Counted from the stretch's first letter, positions 10,315-22,062 are shown. The stretch: DNA of 64,000 bases from Laburnicola sp. R22_1 (GCA_014281115.1 JACONQ010000016.1:1426001-1490000); one strand, 5' to 3'. The notes: generated by a model from the sequence alone, not told the origin. Numbers and translations: made by a program.

Positions 10315-10554
10315 TTAAAACCTACAATGGCGATAATCAAAGTTCCTCCTCAACTCACGAGCATCACTTCTCCGCCAGTAGGTATTCGGATTCCCCCAAC
10401 GCGGACGCCCGTTCCTCATGCCGTCGTCCCAGAGGTCGACGGTCCCCCGGTTGGTCGGGTCGAGTCCCTGGCCTCTGCCGTAGGGATTTCGGCCGTCGCA
10501 GAAGTAGCCGTTGTGGTGGGAGAGGTTGTAGGGGTTTAATGGTAGCCGGGGCAT
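10315..10554 (-). CDS. W-D-D-G family protein C, single motif, 79 residues
   Basis: ATG at 10554, TAA at 10317-10315. The protein has the N-terminal MP-x-PL-P-NL pattern, a GRNPYGRGQGLDP linker, one motif copy (LWDDGMRNGRPRWGNPN) and the tail YWRRSDARELRRNFDYRH shared with paralog B. Too short for a domain search to be decisive, but the ordered similarity with B over almost its whole length supports it as a gene. No signal peptide. Function unknown. Confidence 0.65.
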   Translation of the reverse strand: MPRLPLNPYNLSHHNGYFCDGRNPYGRGQGLDPTNRGTVDLWDDGMRNGRPRWGNPNTYWRRSDARELRRNFDYRHCRF

Positions 10555-11993
10555 AGTTCAATTTGAGGGAAAGGAGGATAGTATGCTATTCTGTTTGGGT
10601 GTAAATGACGGTTGATACTTTGAAGGGCTTGAAAATAGTTTGTGTGGGTAAGATAATTGTGCTGATGAGTTAGATATAGTAGTAGAGCAGCATGGGTGAC
10701 TTGTTGGCGGTCTTCATTATTTACAGCTCAGTGTTGTCCTGTATGGGTAGTCGTGGATGCGGCGTTGATGTATGGAATCTGGTGTAATACAACAGGTTAG
10801 AATTGATGATGTGCTGATGTAGTCCTTTGAAAGTATCTGTTCCGTTACGTGCGACTTGGTCCAACGCAGGAAGGGGATTGGAATATAACGACGTAGTCAA
10901 TGTAATGTTTCAACCTGTCACTGGAGATGTAAACATTGCTTGAGTGGGCATGTATCGCGGGTAAATCCCAGCATATTCGCATGCTCTTATTCACTCATCA
11001 TGTACCGATCTTGGGCCTTGAAGTTGCGCGACTGGTGAAGCACGTCAGCCGCGCCGAGATGGTTCACTGAAACAGATGGCATACCGCTGACGTATATTCA
11101 CTTGGCCGAAAGAGGTTAGTGGCGCGGTGCGGGGCAACCGCGTCCGACCCGCGCCCGACCGGCGACGCTGGGGCAGCAGGGCAGGGCAAGCCAAGAAACT
11201 GCTGTCGGTTGCACGCAGCGTTCGGACGGTAGACGACGATGGTCGGAGGAATCTGAAAGAGACGAGCCTGATGCAGGAGGCTATTCCACAGGTCGCACTC
11301 TCGCATGCGTTGCAGCTGCCAGAACATTCTCCTGCAGCCGGGCAGTGGGCGAGCCATGCCGAGGACACGCACGTCGCGCGGGCGCAGCGAATGGCCGTCT
11401 GCCGCGTCTTTCCGTATATGCATTGGCTGACTCGAGGCCACGTGTGGCGGAAATCAAAGCGCGTCAGGCGGGCGGGAAATGACTGGGCACGCCGTGGGTG
11501 AGTGTGTGAGTGTGTGGGCCCGGGGGCAGTCGGCGGCAGGCTGCATGGATGAGGCCGTGGTGTAGCCAACGGCTGTACCCGCCCCTTCCCAAGCGTGGCC
11601 GTGGCACCTTCCCAAGCGTGGGCGTGCTAACCCCTTGTGGTAGCACGCTGCCTGTGCTTTGTTTACAGTGTCCGGCCGCCAGCGCCAGCATCAGATCGTC
11701 CCTCAAAATCTCGCAAAATCTCTGCCCGCACCGACCCGCCGTCTTTTGCGCCGCTGCAGCGCCTGAAAACAGGTCAATGTCCCGTGCGAACCCTCGGGCC
11801 GAGTCGAAATACTGACTGCCCGCCAGAAGCCGCTCTGCACTCGCTCCTTCCCCCCGACTCCTCCGCGGATGCTTTTCTCAGCCGACCCACCGCTCGAGCA
11901 CGCCGACCCCCTCAATTCACACAGATAGCGCGCACGCCGACCCAGCAACGCTTGATCGCCCTCGCCATACCGCCCTGAGGGGCACACAACGCC
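10555..11993. other. intergenic, about 1.4 kb, no supported gene
   Basis: Holds the 5' flank of paralog C and, from about 11500, a GC-rich 5' region of the coiled-coil gene with a GTGAGTGTGTGAGTGTGTG run. Several long frames overlap on both strands (11045-11978), as expected of GC-rich DNA; none has a domain or clear gene structure. Confidence 0.5.
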
Positions 11994-14107
11994 ATGGACG
12001 GCCCTCCTCCGCCTCCGCCGCCCCACGGTGCGAACCCGAAGACCACCGGAGGCTCAAATGGAGGGTCCGGCGGTCTGCCGGCAGGCAACTACGACATCTT
12101 CATCATACCTCCACACTCGGCCGGCGGCGGTTTCGTGTATCTGCCGAGCCTGCAAGTGCAGCGCAACAGCTTTCTCGCTGGTGTAGCCAGCACCGTCGCC
12201 AGCATAGCCGTGTGGAAGATGATGGAGCCAACGGTCAAACAGTGGTTTTTTATCCTCACCCAGAACGTCAGCGCTGGTAGCGGCAACAGTGTCATACTGC
12301 TCGTGGCCCTAATGGGATTCGCCGGCTGGGCCTTTGGCAAGTCACAGACCCCAGCAGGCTTCTCAGGAGCTTTTGGAGGGGGAGGTCCAAATCCGGGTGG
12401 AGCTGGCGCCGGTGCCTCTGGCGCAAACTATCAACGTGCACCGCCGCCGCCTCCACATGGCAGCTATCCGAACGGAGGTGCGCCTCCTCCTCAAGGTGCC
12501 CATGGAGGATGGTCAGGACAACACCAGCAACGTGGCGCCCCGTCTGGCCCTCCCCCACAGGACCATGACTCTTGGTCCGGCTCGCAGCCAGACCCAGACG
12601 CCCACACCAACTGGGAGAAAGCTCGCGAAGAGGAGCGTAAAAAGACCGAGGAGCAGCGTAAGAAGACTGAAGAGGCAGAGAAGAGGAAGGAGGCAGAGAA
12701 GAAGAGGGAAGCGGAACAGAAGGAGGCAGAGAGGAAGAGGGAAGCGGAACAGAAAGAGGCGGAGAAACGGAGAGAAGCGGAACGAAAGGAAGCCGAAAAA
12801 AGGCAAGAAGAGGAACGGAAAGCAAAGCAGGAGGCCGATCGGCAAGCGCAAGCAAATATAGAAAAGGAGAAGTGGGAGAAGCTGCGCGCTCGAGAGCGGG
12901 AAATACGGGAGCGTGATGCCCGGGTCCGCATCGCAAAAGAGCGAGAAAGGAAGGAAAAAGAGGCCAAAGAAAAGGCTGAGAAGGAGAGGCAGGCAAAGGA
13001 AGCTGCAGAGAGGGCCAGGATCGAGCAGGAGATCCGGGAGAAGCTGGCGGCGGAACAGAAGGTCAAGGCTGCCGAGGAGGCTGCGAAGAAGGCCGCCGAA
13101 GAGAAGGCTGCTGCTGAAGCTGCAGCGGCCAAAGCCAAAGCCGATGCGGAGCGAGCGGAACGGTTGAAGGCTGCTCGAGAACGTGCACAGCGTGATCGAG
13201 ATGCCCGTTTGAAAGCTGAAGCCGAAAAGATCAAAGCACAACAAGCCGCTGCTGCTGCCGAGCCCCCTGCCGGTCGACGCTCCACCACATATGGCGGTAT
13301 AGGCGGTGGTGAGCGCCTCGATCCCTACGCCGGCGCCAGGAGCCCACCTCCAGCCTCGGTCACCTCGACGCACTCGTCCCCCATCAAGGCTACGGTGACC
13401 CCAAAGAAGCCCTACGAGAAGCCCTCAGCGAAGTCTTACGTGGGCACCGAAGACGAGCACTCATTCCGCCCATACGACACGGCGTCTAGAAGGCCGCCGA
13501 AACCGCCGTCCCATGCTTCTTCGTACACAGCATCCAGCTACGCGCCGTCGCAATCAACAGCTCGAACGAGTCCGCCGGCCAGCCAACGCGGACCGTACTC
13601 AACCGATGATCCCGACAAAATCCAGATCAAGGCCGTGTACCTGTTCAATGACCTCTTTCCAAAGCCGGTGGCGCAGCTCGTCTCGAATATGGGCAAAGTG
13701 ACGGATGGGTTGATACTAAAGATCCAGACCGAAGGCTTGTTTATCGACGATGACGTCCGGAGTATACCGCAGCGCGAGTGGGATGTCAAGGCGTGGACGT
13801 TGAAACTGGTTGAAGTAAGTCTACATTCGTTTTGTCACACCGGCCTACTATTCTGTCGTTCATACTAACGTTCCTTTAGACCGGCCAGCAAACTTCAAAA
13901 CATCTGCACATCCTGCGCGCTTGCGTCCGCGACACCAACAATAAGAAATACGTCTTCCTGATCGACGAGTCGGAAAGCTGGAAGTTGGCTATTGGGCTGC
14001 AGCGACTGAGGAAGGGATCGCAAGTCCGCAGCTTGGCTAACAGTGCAATGGCGCCGAGCGAGGTGACGCGCATCCTGAACATGATCCCACCTGCAACACT
14101 GGCGTGA
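11994..14107 (+). CDS. proline-rich, two-span, long coiled-coil protein of unknown function
   Basis: Exons 11994-13814 and 13880-14107; the intron starts GTAAGT and ends CTTTAG with CTAAC as a likely branch site; 682 residues. The N-terminus has a polyproline run (residues 4-10). Two hydrophobic segments lie at about 59-75 and 99-115 and may span a membrane. A Gly/Pro-rich linker follows, then an uninterrupted Lys/Glu/Arg/Ala coiled coil from about 210 to 425 made of REAEQKEAEKR-like repeats. A Ser/Pro-rich stretch follows. The C-terminal ~140 residues (from DPDKIQIKAVYLFNDLFPKP across the splice site to the end) look globular and are likely the conserved part. I do not recognise the family. 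The architecture suggests a membrane-anchored tether or scaffold, but that is inference. Confidence 0.85.
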
Positions 14108-15704
14108 GAGATGAATACATAACGAGGTGGGTGTGTGTGTGTGTGTGTGTCGTGGGTTCGATGGTTGTTCTATTGCTGTGTTGTGAGGAATGTTGTGCGT
14201 GTGCGCCACATTCTTTTGCGCCCTTGTTTTGGAAAAAGTTGTTTGACGCGCGAGATTTCCCAATTGTGTGTTGAGATATCCCCCCGCTCCAGCCTGTTTT
14301 TGTATCTTCTTTCTTCTCTTATCGCCGTTCTTTGCATCGCAGTCTTGTCATGAGGAAAGGCATTAGCGGCGGAGTTTTGTTTGATTGAGATTGTTGGTTG
14401 GACGATTTTTTCTTTCTTGGTTGTATATTGCATGGTTGGTGTGGTGGGTGCTGGGCTGCGTGTACATATGGAGTGTAGCAGTGATGGGGGATGAGTAAGA
14501 TGAGCGATCGCTGAGCGAATGAGTGAGTAACAGGTGAGCGAGTAAAAAATGAGTTAGCTGAGTAACGCTCATTTTACTCATAAGTAAAATTATAAAAATT
14601 AATAAAAATATATATTTATAAACTAGAAAAAAGCTCTATCTTTTATATATAGGACCTTAGTAAGAACTATTATAGTTAATCTTTTATTCAGTGTTAAAGT
14701 TAAAATATTAAGGATAAGTACTTCTAGATTTTATATTAATTATAATTTAAAAATACTTATTATTTTAGTATTATGCTATTATAATTAGTAATAATAAAGT
14801 ATATAGTATATATAAAAAGTATATAGAAAGTATATAGTATAAAATAAATAAACTATAGGTTATTTTAATTAATAGACCTAAGGTACTATAATAAAGTATA
14901 TAGTCTTAAATAGTATAAAAAAGTAGAGCTATCCTGCTTATAAATAAACTATAAGCTTAATATTTTAATAAAGAATTTTTAGTCTAGTTATATAAAATAT
15001 ATAAAATATAAAGAATTAAAAACTATAAAAACTATTAATTATATATATATATATATATAAAGTATAAAGTATAAAGTATAAAGTATATAAAAATTATTTA
15101 TAATAATAAAAGTTAAATATAAAAGCATTAAATATTGTAAAATATATATAGTCTAGAATATAATAAAATAATAAGATATATTATTAAAGTAAATATAAAG
15201 TATAATACTAGTAATTATCTAAAACTTATAAACTATAAACGATTAACAAAATAAAAATTTATCTAGAAATTTTAGTTTATTATATAAATGTAACTATTTA
15301 ATAATTTAAAATTCTACCTTAGCATCTACCTCTATATTTACGTCTAAAGAGGCTAGAAATTCTAAAGGTTTTAAGTTAGAAGTTTCTAGCTCTTTATATA
15401 AGTCTTTTTCTTCTTCTTCTTCTTTTTCTTTTGTATAATTATTAATAAAACCTATTTCCTCCCTAGAAAAGTAATCCTTATTATAAATATTAAGCATATT
15501 TAGAAAATAGAAATCCTCCCTTATAAAGTATTATTTATTATTATAAAAGTTCTCTTAATTAAAAAGAACTTCTTTATAGTTATTAACTTCTTTGGGTGTA
15601 GTAAGAAACTTAGATAAAAAGCTTCTTATAAGATCTATAATATATTAGTATAAAGTATAAATAGTTATAGAAGTTACTTACTATAGTCTTTAAAAAGAAT
15701 ACTT

Positions 15705-15874
15705 ATATGTGTTGTCAAATTAGCTACCTAGGAGTAGAACGACAAAGGCTTTCATCTTAAATAATATAACAAAAAAAGCAGAGCCCCCTGCTTAGTAATT
15801 AAAAAGAGCGTAAAAAAGGTAATATAGTCACAAAAAAAGCGCGTTCGAACTGCTAAGCGAGCTTGGCAAATACT
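15705..15874 (+). mobile_element. fold-back element arm, copy 1
   Basis: Starts TATGTGTTGTCAAAT, then CTACCTAGGAGTAGAACGAC, AAAGGCTTTCATC and GCAGAGCCCCCTGCTTAGTAA (the last a small hairpin). It continues with GCGCGTTCGAACTGCTAAGC, so this copy has a longer inner part than most. Confidence 0.8.
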
Positions 15875-16280
15875 TATATAGATAAGATAAGTATTAAGAC
15901 TTTTAAACGTATTATAAAGTTCTAAGTCTTTATTACTATCTTCTATAATATATAAGTACTCTAGATCTATTTTACTATTTCTTAATAGACCTATTAATAG
16001 TTAGTAATAAAGTTTAAGAAGGAGAAGAAAATATAGACTTACCTAGAGTAGAATTATATCTAGAATTATTATAATACTAAAGTCTTTTTAAATAGTAAAT
16101 AATTCTTAGAGTATTAAGATACTCTATTATAATAGAGCTATTTTTAGTGTTTAAGCTCTTATAGTTATTAATTATAGCCTTAATAGTAGAGTCTAACTTA
16201 GTAGACTTTACTATAGTACTATTATTAATAGTAGTACTAATAAAGTAAGGCTTAGATAGAATAGACATTTTAATAAAGAC

Positions 16281-16329
16281 TTAATAATAATAGTAGTAAT
16301 AGCAATAGTAGTAATAGTAGTAGTAGTAA

Positions 16330-16361
<32 letters not shown>

Positions 16362-16484
16362 ATAGTAATAGTAGTAGTAGTAATAGTAATAATAGTAATA
16401 GTAGTAGTAGTAATAGTAGTAGTAGTAATAGTAGTAGTAGTAATAATAGTAGTAGTAATAGTAGTAGTAGCAATAGTAGTAGTA
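16281..16484. repeat. trinucleotide microsatellite (TAG/TAA)n
   Basis: About 68 trinucleotides of TAG interrupted by TAA and rarely CAA or CAG. The mixture of TAG and TAA fits G-to-A changes on an originally TAG tract. Its minus strand is open as polyleucine, which is not a gene. Confidence 0.9.
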
Positions 16485-16529
16485 CTTAAAAATTAAGAAA
16501 AGAATAGAAGAAGAAAAGATTCTTATATA

Positions 16530-16985
16530 GACATTCTACTTATTCTAGAATATTCTAAGCTTATAAATCTAAACTTCTATTACTAATATAGAGGTTTCTA
16601 GAATATACTAGAATAGATTATAAATATAGTATATTATTAATATAGATTAATAATCTAAAAACTCTAGAAATTTCTACCCAGTTCTAGAAGATTCTATTAG
16701 TAATTATAAGCTTATTAGTAATACTTAGTAATATTTAATTACTAATAGAACTTTCTAGAACTAAATAGACTATTCTAGAAATTTATAATTATTAATATAG
16801 ATTAGTAATTAAGAAAGTTCTAGAAGTTTCTTAAAGTTAGTACTTAGTTCTAGATAATTCTATTAGTAATTATAAGTCTATTACTAAGAATTAGTAATAT
16901 CTAATTACTAATAGAAGTCTCTAGAATACTATAGACTATTCTAGAAACTTTATATTATTAATATAGATTAGTAATATAAAAAGAA
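16530..16985. repeat. degenerate tandem repeat, period about 166 bp
   Basis: Two clear units begin TTCTAGA at 16682 and 16848 with the same order of landmarks (ATTCTATTAGTAATTATAAG, TTAATTACTAATAGAA or similar, TTAATATAGATTAGTAAT). A third, more decayed unit precedes them. Confidence 0.65.
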
Positions 16986-17258
16986 GAATATATAAAGAGT
17001 ACTTCTCTTCCTTTTACTTATCTATTATAAGTTACTTTTTATAATACTTTTATATCTTTTACTTTATATATTAAAAGCGTTATATTTACTATATTATATT
17101 ATAAACTCTCTACTACTATAACTATTTTATAAGCTAGTTTTTATAAGGTATATTTTAGAAGTTATTCTTTAGCTTTACTTTATAAGTTATACTTTATAAG
17201 TTATCTTTTATAGCTATTCTTTATAAGTTTAGCTTTAAAACTAATTTAGTTTTATTTA

Positions 17259-17375
17259 TATGTGGCGTTATTTTATCTACTTAGAGGTAGGACGACAAAG
17301 GCCTTTTATCTTAAATAATATGACAAAAAAGCAGAGCCCCCTGCTTAGTAATCAAAAAAGGCGTAAAAAGATAAT
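17259..17375 (+). mobile_element. fold-back element arm, copy 2
   Basis: Starts TATGTGGCGTTATTTTAT, then ACGACAAAGGCCTTTTATC and GCAGAGCCCCCTGCTTAGTA. A single arm; no partner in opposite orientation nearby. Confidence 0.78.
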
Positions 17376-17433
17376 GACAAAAAAGTTTATTTATATACTT
17401 TAATAACTTATCTATTTTTATATAATAATTAAT

Positions 17434-17679
17434 ACGGAAAATATTAGTAAAAAAGTTTCTATTAATTCTTCTAATTTTACTTTACCTTCTTTAGAATATA
17501 GTAATAAATTATTTAAAAATAGACTATTTACTAGAGAGTTATTACATATTAAAAAAGGAGATAATAAAAGAATTTTAATTAATTGTAATAATTGTATTTA
17601 TAATACTAAATCTAGTTGGCCTATTAATACTAGTAATTTAAAAGATACTACGAAAAGAAACATCCTAGATTATTATTAA
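17434..17679 (+). pseudogene. possible hAT-transposase BED-finger remnant
   Basis: An 81-codon open stretch ends in TAA at 17677-17679. It reads C-x2-C, then SSWPINTSNLKDTTKRN. The W...TSNLK...H pattern is that of BED zinc fingers at the N-terminus of hAT transposases, with the last histidines lost. No ATG precedes it in frame, and nothing downstream is readable. The assignment rests on this one motif. Confidence 0.4.
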
Positions 17680-18177
17680 ATAATTCCTTTAAAAGGGCTT
17701 TTTTCACTAGGGGAAAGTGCCCCTCGTCTACTTATACGATTTGCCTGTGGCTGTATTTACTTTACAGAAAATTTAGAAGCAATAGAAACGTTAATAATAA
17801 TAATTAAATAATAGTAACTATTAAAGTACTAACTACTTAAATAAAATAAGCTATTAAGTAGACTAAGAATATTATAGTTTTTTTTTGCAACTAAGAAGTT
17901 CCTAATAAAAATATTACAATAATAGTAAATATTCCTCCTACTATTGTATATATAGAAAACCGTTTTAAGGTATTAATAAAAAGGGGTTAGTGCGTTAGCC
18001 TAAGCTCGCTAAGCGAGCTTAGCGCATCTACTTTAACTAAAAAAAAATCTATATACAAAACTATAGGTAAGGCTATATCGCTATACTATAGTTTAGAGTG
18101 GAGGGAGAAGGTATAAGATAGTATTAGCGCTATAACTAGTATAATACTATAACTATTATCTCTCTCTACTATTAACA

Positions 18178-20390
18178 TATTCTATTAGTAGCCCGGACAG
18201 ATTAGTCCGCCGAATAGTTTTTCTTGGCAACTTCGAGGTCCCTTATAACTTATTATAGAACACTACTAACGTTACTTTATAGTGACTTATAATAACCTAC
18301 TATAACTTACAATATACTAAGTTACTATTTAATCTACTTTTTACGTCGTGCAGCCTTTTTGCGCGGCTGCAGCAGCCGCGCAAAGCTAAGGAGTCTTTCT
18401 TGGCAGTACGAACTTACAATAAGACTTCCTATAATATACGATATATTATCTACTATACTATACGTAGGCAATATATAGTATACTTATTATGATTCGCAGT
18501 GAAGCATACTATATCTTAAGTAGTACTTTATCTAATTTTTAGTTACTAAGTGCGTACTATTACAAGATAAAGTTAACCTATTATTTTTAGCCTTATAGTA
18601 ACCTATAATAAAATCACTCTAATTTACTATTAACACTATCTAAAAATAAGCCGCTGAAGGTAATATCTAACTTCTCCTCTATCTCTTTATCTATCTAATA
18701 GATCCTTACGTTGTGCCTAGACTCTCCGCACCTCCCACAGCAGTGTTGTGTTAAGGGACCTGCCTCTCCCTCACTACTATCTCGCGCTCTTTTTAACAAC
18801 TTTACCCTAATAGAAGGGCTTTCTACTCCTAAATCTGCTCCCTAAATAAAGCCTAGCGTCCTACCTTTCTAAATGCGCTTTCTTTTACGCGTTTTTCGCT
18901 TCGTTAGAATCTTAATTTGCTTCTTAAATTTCTTAATACAGGTCTCTTAAAGTACACTATAGTAGAGCATAAGTTTAGCACCTTTTATAAGCTGTAAGTA
19001 GCTCGATTTAGCATTAGGTAGAGACCGAATAAAAGAGTCGCGTACAAGCTTTAACTAGAATCCAAACTCAAGAGTATTACTTAGGGTCCTAGCTTGCCAT
19101 AGTGTATTCAGTGGGGTACCCTAAGGTGGAGTGTAAATACGCACATTAAGGTAATCTACCACTACTAACGCATCTAAAGGAATAAGCCTAGAGGCCTTAA
19201 AGGCTTTCTTGTAGTTTTCTAGTATAAACAAATTAAAAAACGCATTACAAAAGGCTAGTAGAAAGCCCTCTTTGTTAATATAAAAGACGCGTCAGCGCGC
19301 TAAGTTCCGCACGCGCTAGGAGTACTTTAGCTTTAGTGGCGCGAAATAGACCACATTAAGCGGCTGGAGGATATAAGATAAGTGCGCTAGCATATAGAGT
19401 ATTAGAATCTTCTATTCTAGGTAATAATTCTTAAAATTCTAGAAGTAGTGGCTCTTATAGCTATTTAGAATAAGTAACCTCTATAACCCCACTATGCGCG
19501 GCCTTGTATACGCGTTAAAGTGCTTTAACCACGTAACTCTAAGCTCGCTATTAGTCTAGCCAGTCTTAGAGACTAAGAGCTTCTAATTGCAGGGAATACT
19601 AGTCTCCTTATACTACGCTAAGATGTAGACTCGCCCTTTATAAATAATAAAGAGCGGGGTAGTATACCTAGTAGCGTAAATACTCTAAATCACTATAACC
19701 TACTTGCGGTTGCCTGGCTAAACACGCGTAGGTTAAGAACGTCTTTCTAAACTAGTTACAATCTTTATTAAGCTAATAACTCCTATCTAGAAGCCTATCT
19801 TATTAAAGTTATAGATATCTTTATTCTGCACTCTATACTTGGCTTTTATATTCTCTACTAGCTAAAACTACGCGTTTATAACCTCTAGGTCTTCCTATTA
19901 TATCCTCTATTAGTCCTTCGCTTAATTAAAAGCCATTTTAAGCTCAGGTACGCGCTTTACAAAGCGCTAAGCCTAGTATTATCCTATAGGGTCTCTGTGC
20001 CGCGCAGCTAGCAGTTTGTTAGCTATATCTTCCACCTCACCTAGCTAGGGTGCAAATCCTCGCAAATCTAGATTAAGGATATATTATATAAGCGTCTGCT
20101 CTTTAGTTGTAGTAAGCTTTGCCATGCCTAATTGTGTATCTGCTTAGGTAATAATTCTATTAATTTAATCGCTTAGTGTAGACTTTAGGATATTATATGC
20201 TATAGTAGCACGTTGCAGGCTTAAAATTTGCTTATTCTAATAGGCGTGAAGGGCAAGCTTAATTCTGCCTTTTTAATTAGATAATAACGCGTTATATTAT
20301 TAAGACATTATAATTCATAGTAAAGTGTTGTGGTCTTAGCAAAAACTGTCCGGCGGACTAATCTATCCGGGCTACTAATAGAATATATTA
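18178..20390 (-). mobile_element. Fot1/pogo-like DNA transposon, RIP-decayed, with TIRs
   Basis: Bounded by inverted repeats of about 40 bp: left 18178-18220 (ATTCTATTAGTAGCCCGGA, AGATTAGTCCGCCG) and right 20344-20390, its reverse complement with a few transitions. Length about 2.2 kb, normal for Fot1-type elements. The inner region encodes a broken DDE transposase on the minus strand. A GC-rich hairpin (GCGCGGCTGC/AGCAGCCGCGC, about 18360-18381) lies inside the left end. The termini are less mutated than the coding region. Confidence 0.82.
18700..20308 (-). pseudogene. Fot1/pogo-type DDE transposase, many stops
   Basis: An ATG lies at 20308. The first part reads like a helix-turn-helix (LALHAY, NKQILSLQRATIAYNI) with stops, the middle like a Tc5/CENP-B-type DNA-binding domain (ANKLLAARHRDPIG), and the distal part (about 19480-19310) like the end of a DDE_1 domain: NSYKSHYF, LILYMLAHLSYILQPLN, FAPLK. 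In intact relatives the last motif is LQPLD; the D-to-N change fits a G-to-A transition. Stops sit mainly where Q or W is expected. I mark the gene only to show identity and decay. Confidence 0.8.
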
Positions 20391-21000
20391 TCTCTAAAGA
20401 TTACTAGAAGTAATAGTTATTATATTAGTAGGTTTGTGTGCTACTTATAAGATATATACTAGGTAGAAAGCTTATATATACTATAGGTACACTAATATTC
20501 TATTTCTATATTAAAGTTAACCTTAAGACTTCTATCGCTATTGCTCTATTTCCTACTATTCTCCTAAGCTCTAATACTAAAATTATAGTTAACGCCGCCT
20601 AAAAGTACACTCTAATCTATCTATTTAAAGACACTAGGTCTACACTAGAATACTGCTCTATCTAGAAGATTGTTAATAGGTTAAAGTAAAAGGTATTCCT
20701 TACTCTATATAAGGCGATTCTAGTGTACTAGTTAGGCTAGCAATAGATTAGTAACTACAGGCGCTATAATAGACACATAGGACTTCTACCACAGTTTCTT
20801 GCGTTGCTATAGGTTAGAATAGTGGTAATAAAGGGCAAAGTTAAGGGGTAAAAGAAGGTGTTTATTAATAAGTTGCTAGGAGAGGAGAGCGTTATGTAAA
20901 TGCATTAGATCCTTATAATTATGGCGTTGGACGGTTTTCTGTGCACGCTTTAAGTAACTTAGAGTTAGAGCGCTTATAGATAGTAGGGCAAGTGTGTAGT

Positions 21001-21320
21001 TTATAAACTATTATAAACTATTATAAACTATTATAAACTATTATAAACTATTATAAACTATTATACACTATTATACACTATTATAAACTATTATAAACTA
21101 TTATAAACTATTATAAACTATTATAAACTATTATAAACTATTATAAACTATTATAAACTATTATAAACTATTATAAACTATTATAAACTATTATAAACTA
21201 TTATAAACTATTATAAACTATTATAAACTATTATAAACTATTATAAACTATTATAAACTATTATAAACTATTATAAACTATTATAAACTATTATAAACTA
21301 TTATACACTATTATAAACTA
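21001..21320. repeat. 10-bp satellite (TTATAAACTA)x32
   Basis: About 32 head-to-tail units of TTATAAACTA, with a few TTATACACTA variants near each end. Almost perfectly homogeneous despite lying in strongly mutated DNA. The flanks resemble a decayed transposon also present at 22750-23360. Confidence 0.95.
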
Positions 21321-21703
21321 TTATTATATTGGCGGAGACTAGGAGTAGGCTATATTTTTAGGCGCTAGACTAGAGCGGCCTTTCTATTCTAACCTACGCA
21401 GGCTTAAATTAAAAAAATGTGATTAAAAAGGGTAATTCACACTAAATAAACAATGCGACTAAGAATATTATATTAGTATATTAGTAAAATATATTTAGAA
21501 TATATTTAGAATATATATTAAAAGTCTACTATATTTACTATAAGTAATAGCTAGAAATTATTATTATATATAGAGGATATTAAGTACACTTTAACTATTC
21601 TAATATACCTAAAAGCTATACTAAATAGCTATGCCTACGTAATTAAAATATCTAGCAATAAATAAAAAAGGTAAATAATAAAAAAGGAGATATTTATAAT
21701 AGT

Positions 21704-21825
21704 TATGTGGCGTTATATTAACTACCTAGGGGTAGCACGACAAAGGCTTTCATCTTAAATAACATGACAAAAAAGCAGAGCCCCCTGCTTAGTAATTAAA
21801 AAGAGCGTAAAAAGGTAGTAATTAC
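21704..21825 (+). mobile_element. fold-back element arm, copy 3
   Basis: Starts TATGTGGCGTTATATTAACT, then CTACCTAGGGGTAGCACGAC and GCAGAGCCCCCTGCTTAGTAA. One of the least mutated copies within the isochore. Confidence 0.82.
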
Positions 21826-22062
21826 AAAAAAATAGTTATAAAGGTATAATACTACTAAAACTTATTAGAATTATATTTAAAATATATTTATTAATAAATA
21901 AGTTTAAAATAAGTTCCTAATATAATTGTTAATAAATAAGTTTAGAATATAATTTTAATATATTTTAGTTTTAACACTTTAAGAAGCTTATGTATAAGAA
22001 ACATTATATAATATCTAACTTTCTTAATAGTATAGTATAAAAATAAAATACTTTTATATAGG

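Noticed and set aside
11045..11978. Cysteine- or proline-rich frames on both strands before the coiled-coil gene
   Set aside because: GC-rich promoter DNA; several frames overlap in opposite directions and none shows a domain.
12491..13373. Minus-strand frames of 265 and 286 residues
   Set aside because: Shadows of the repetitive Lys/Glu/Ala coding sequence on the plus strand.
15838..15870. TTCGAAC resembling a tRNA T-loop inside fold-back arms (also near 22193)
   Set aside because: No cloverleaf can be drawn; it is part of the conserved inner end of the element.
16270..16473. 67-residue polyleucine frame on the minus strand
   Set aside because: It is only the TAG/TAA microsatellite read in reverse (CTA/TTA codons).
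21001..21320. CRISPR-like regular repeat
   Set aside because: Repeats are contiguous without spacers; a 10-bp satellite in a eukaryote.
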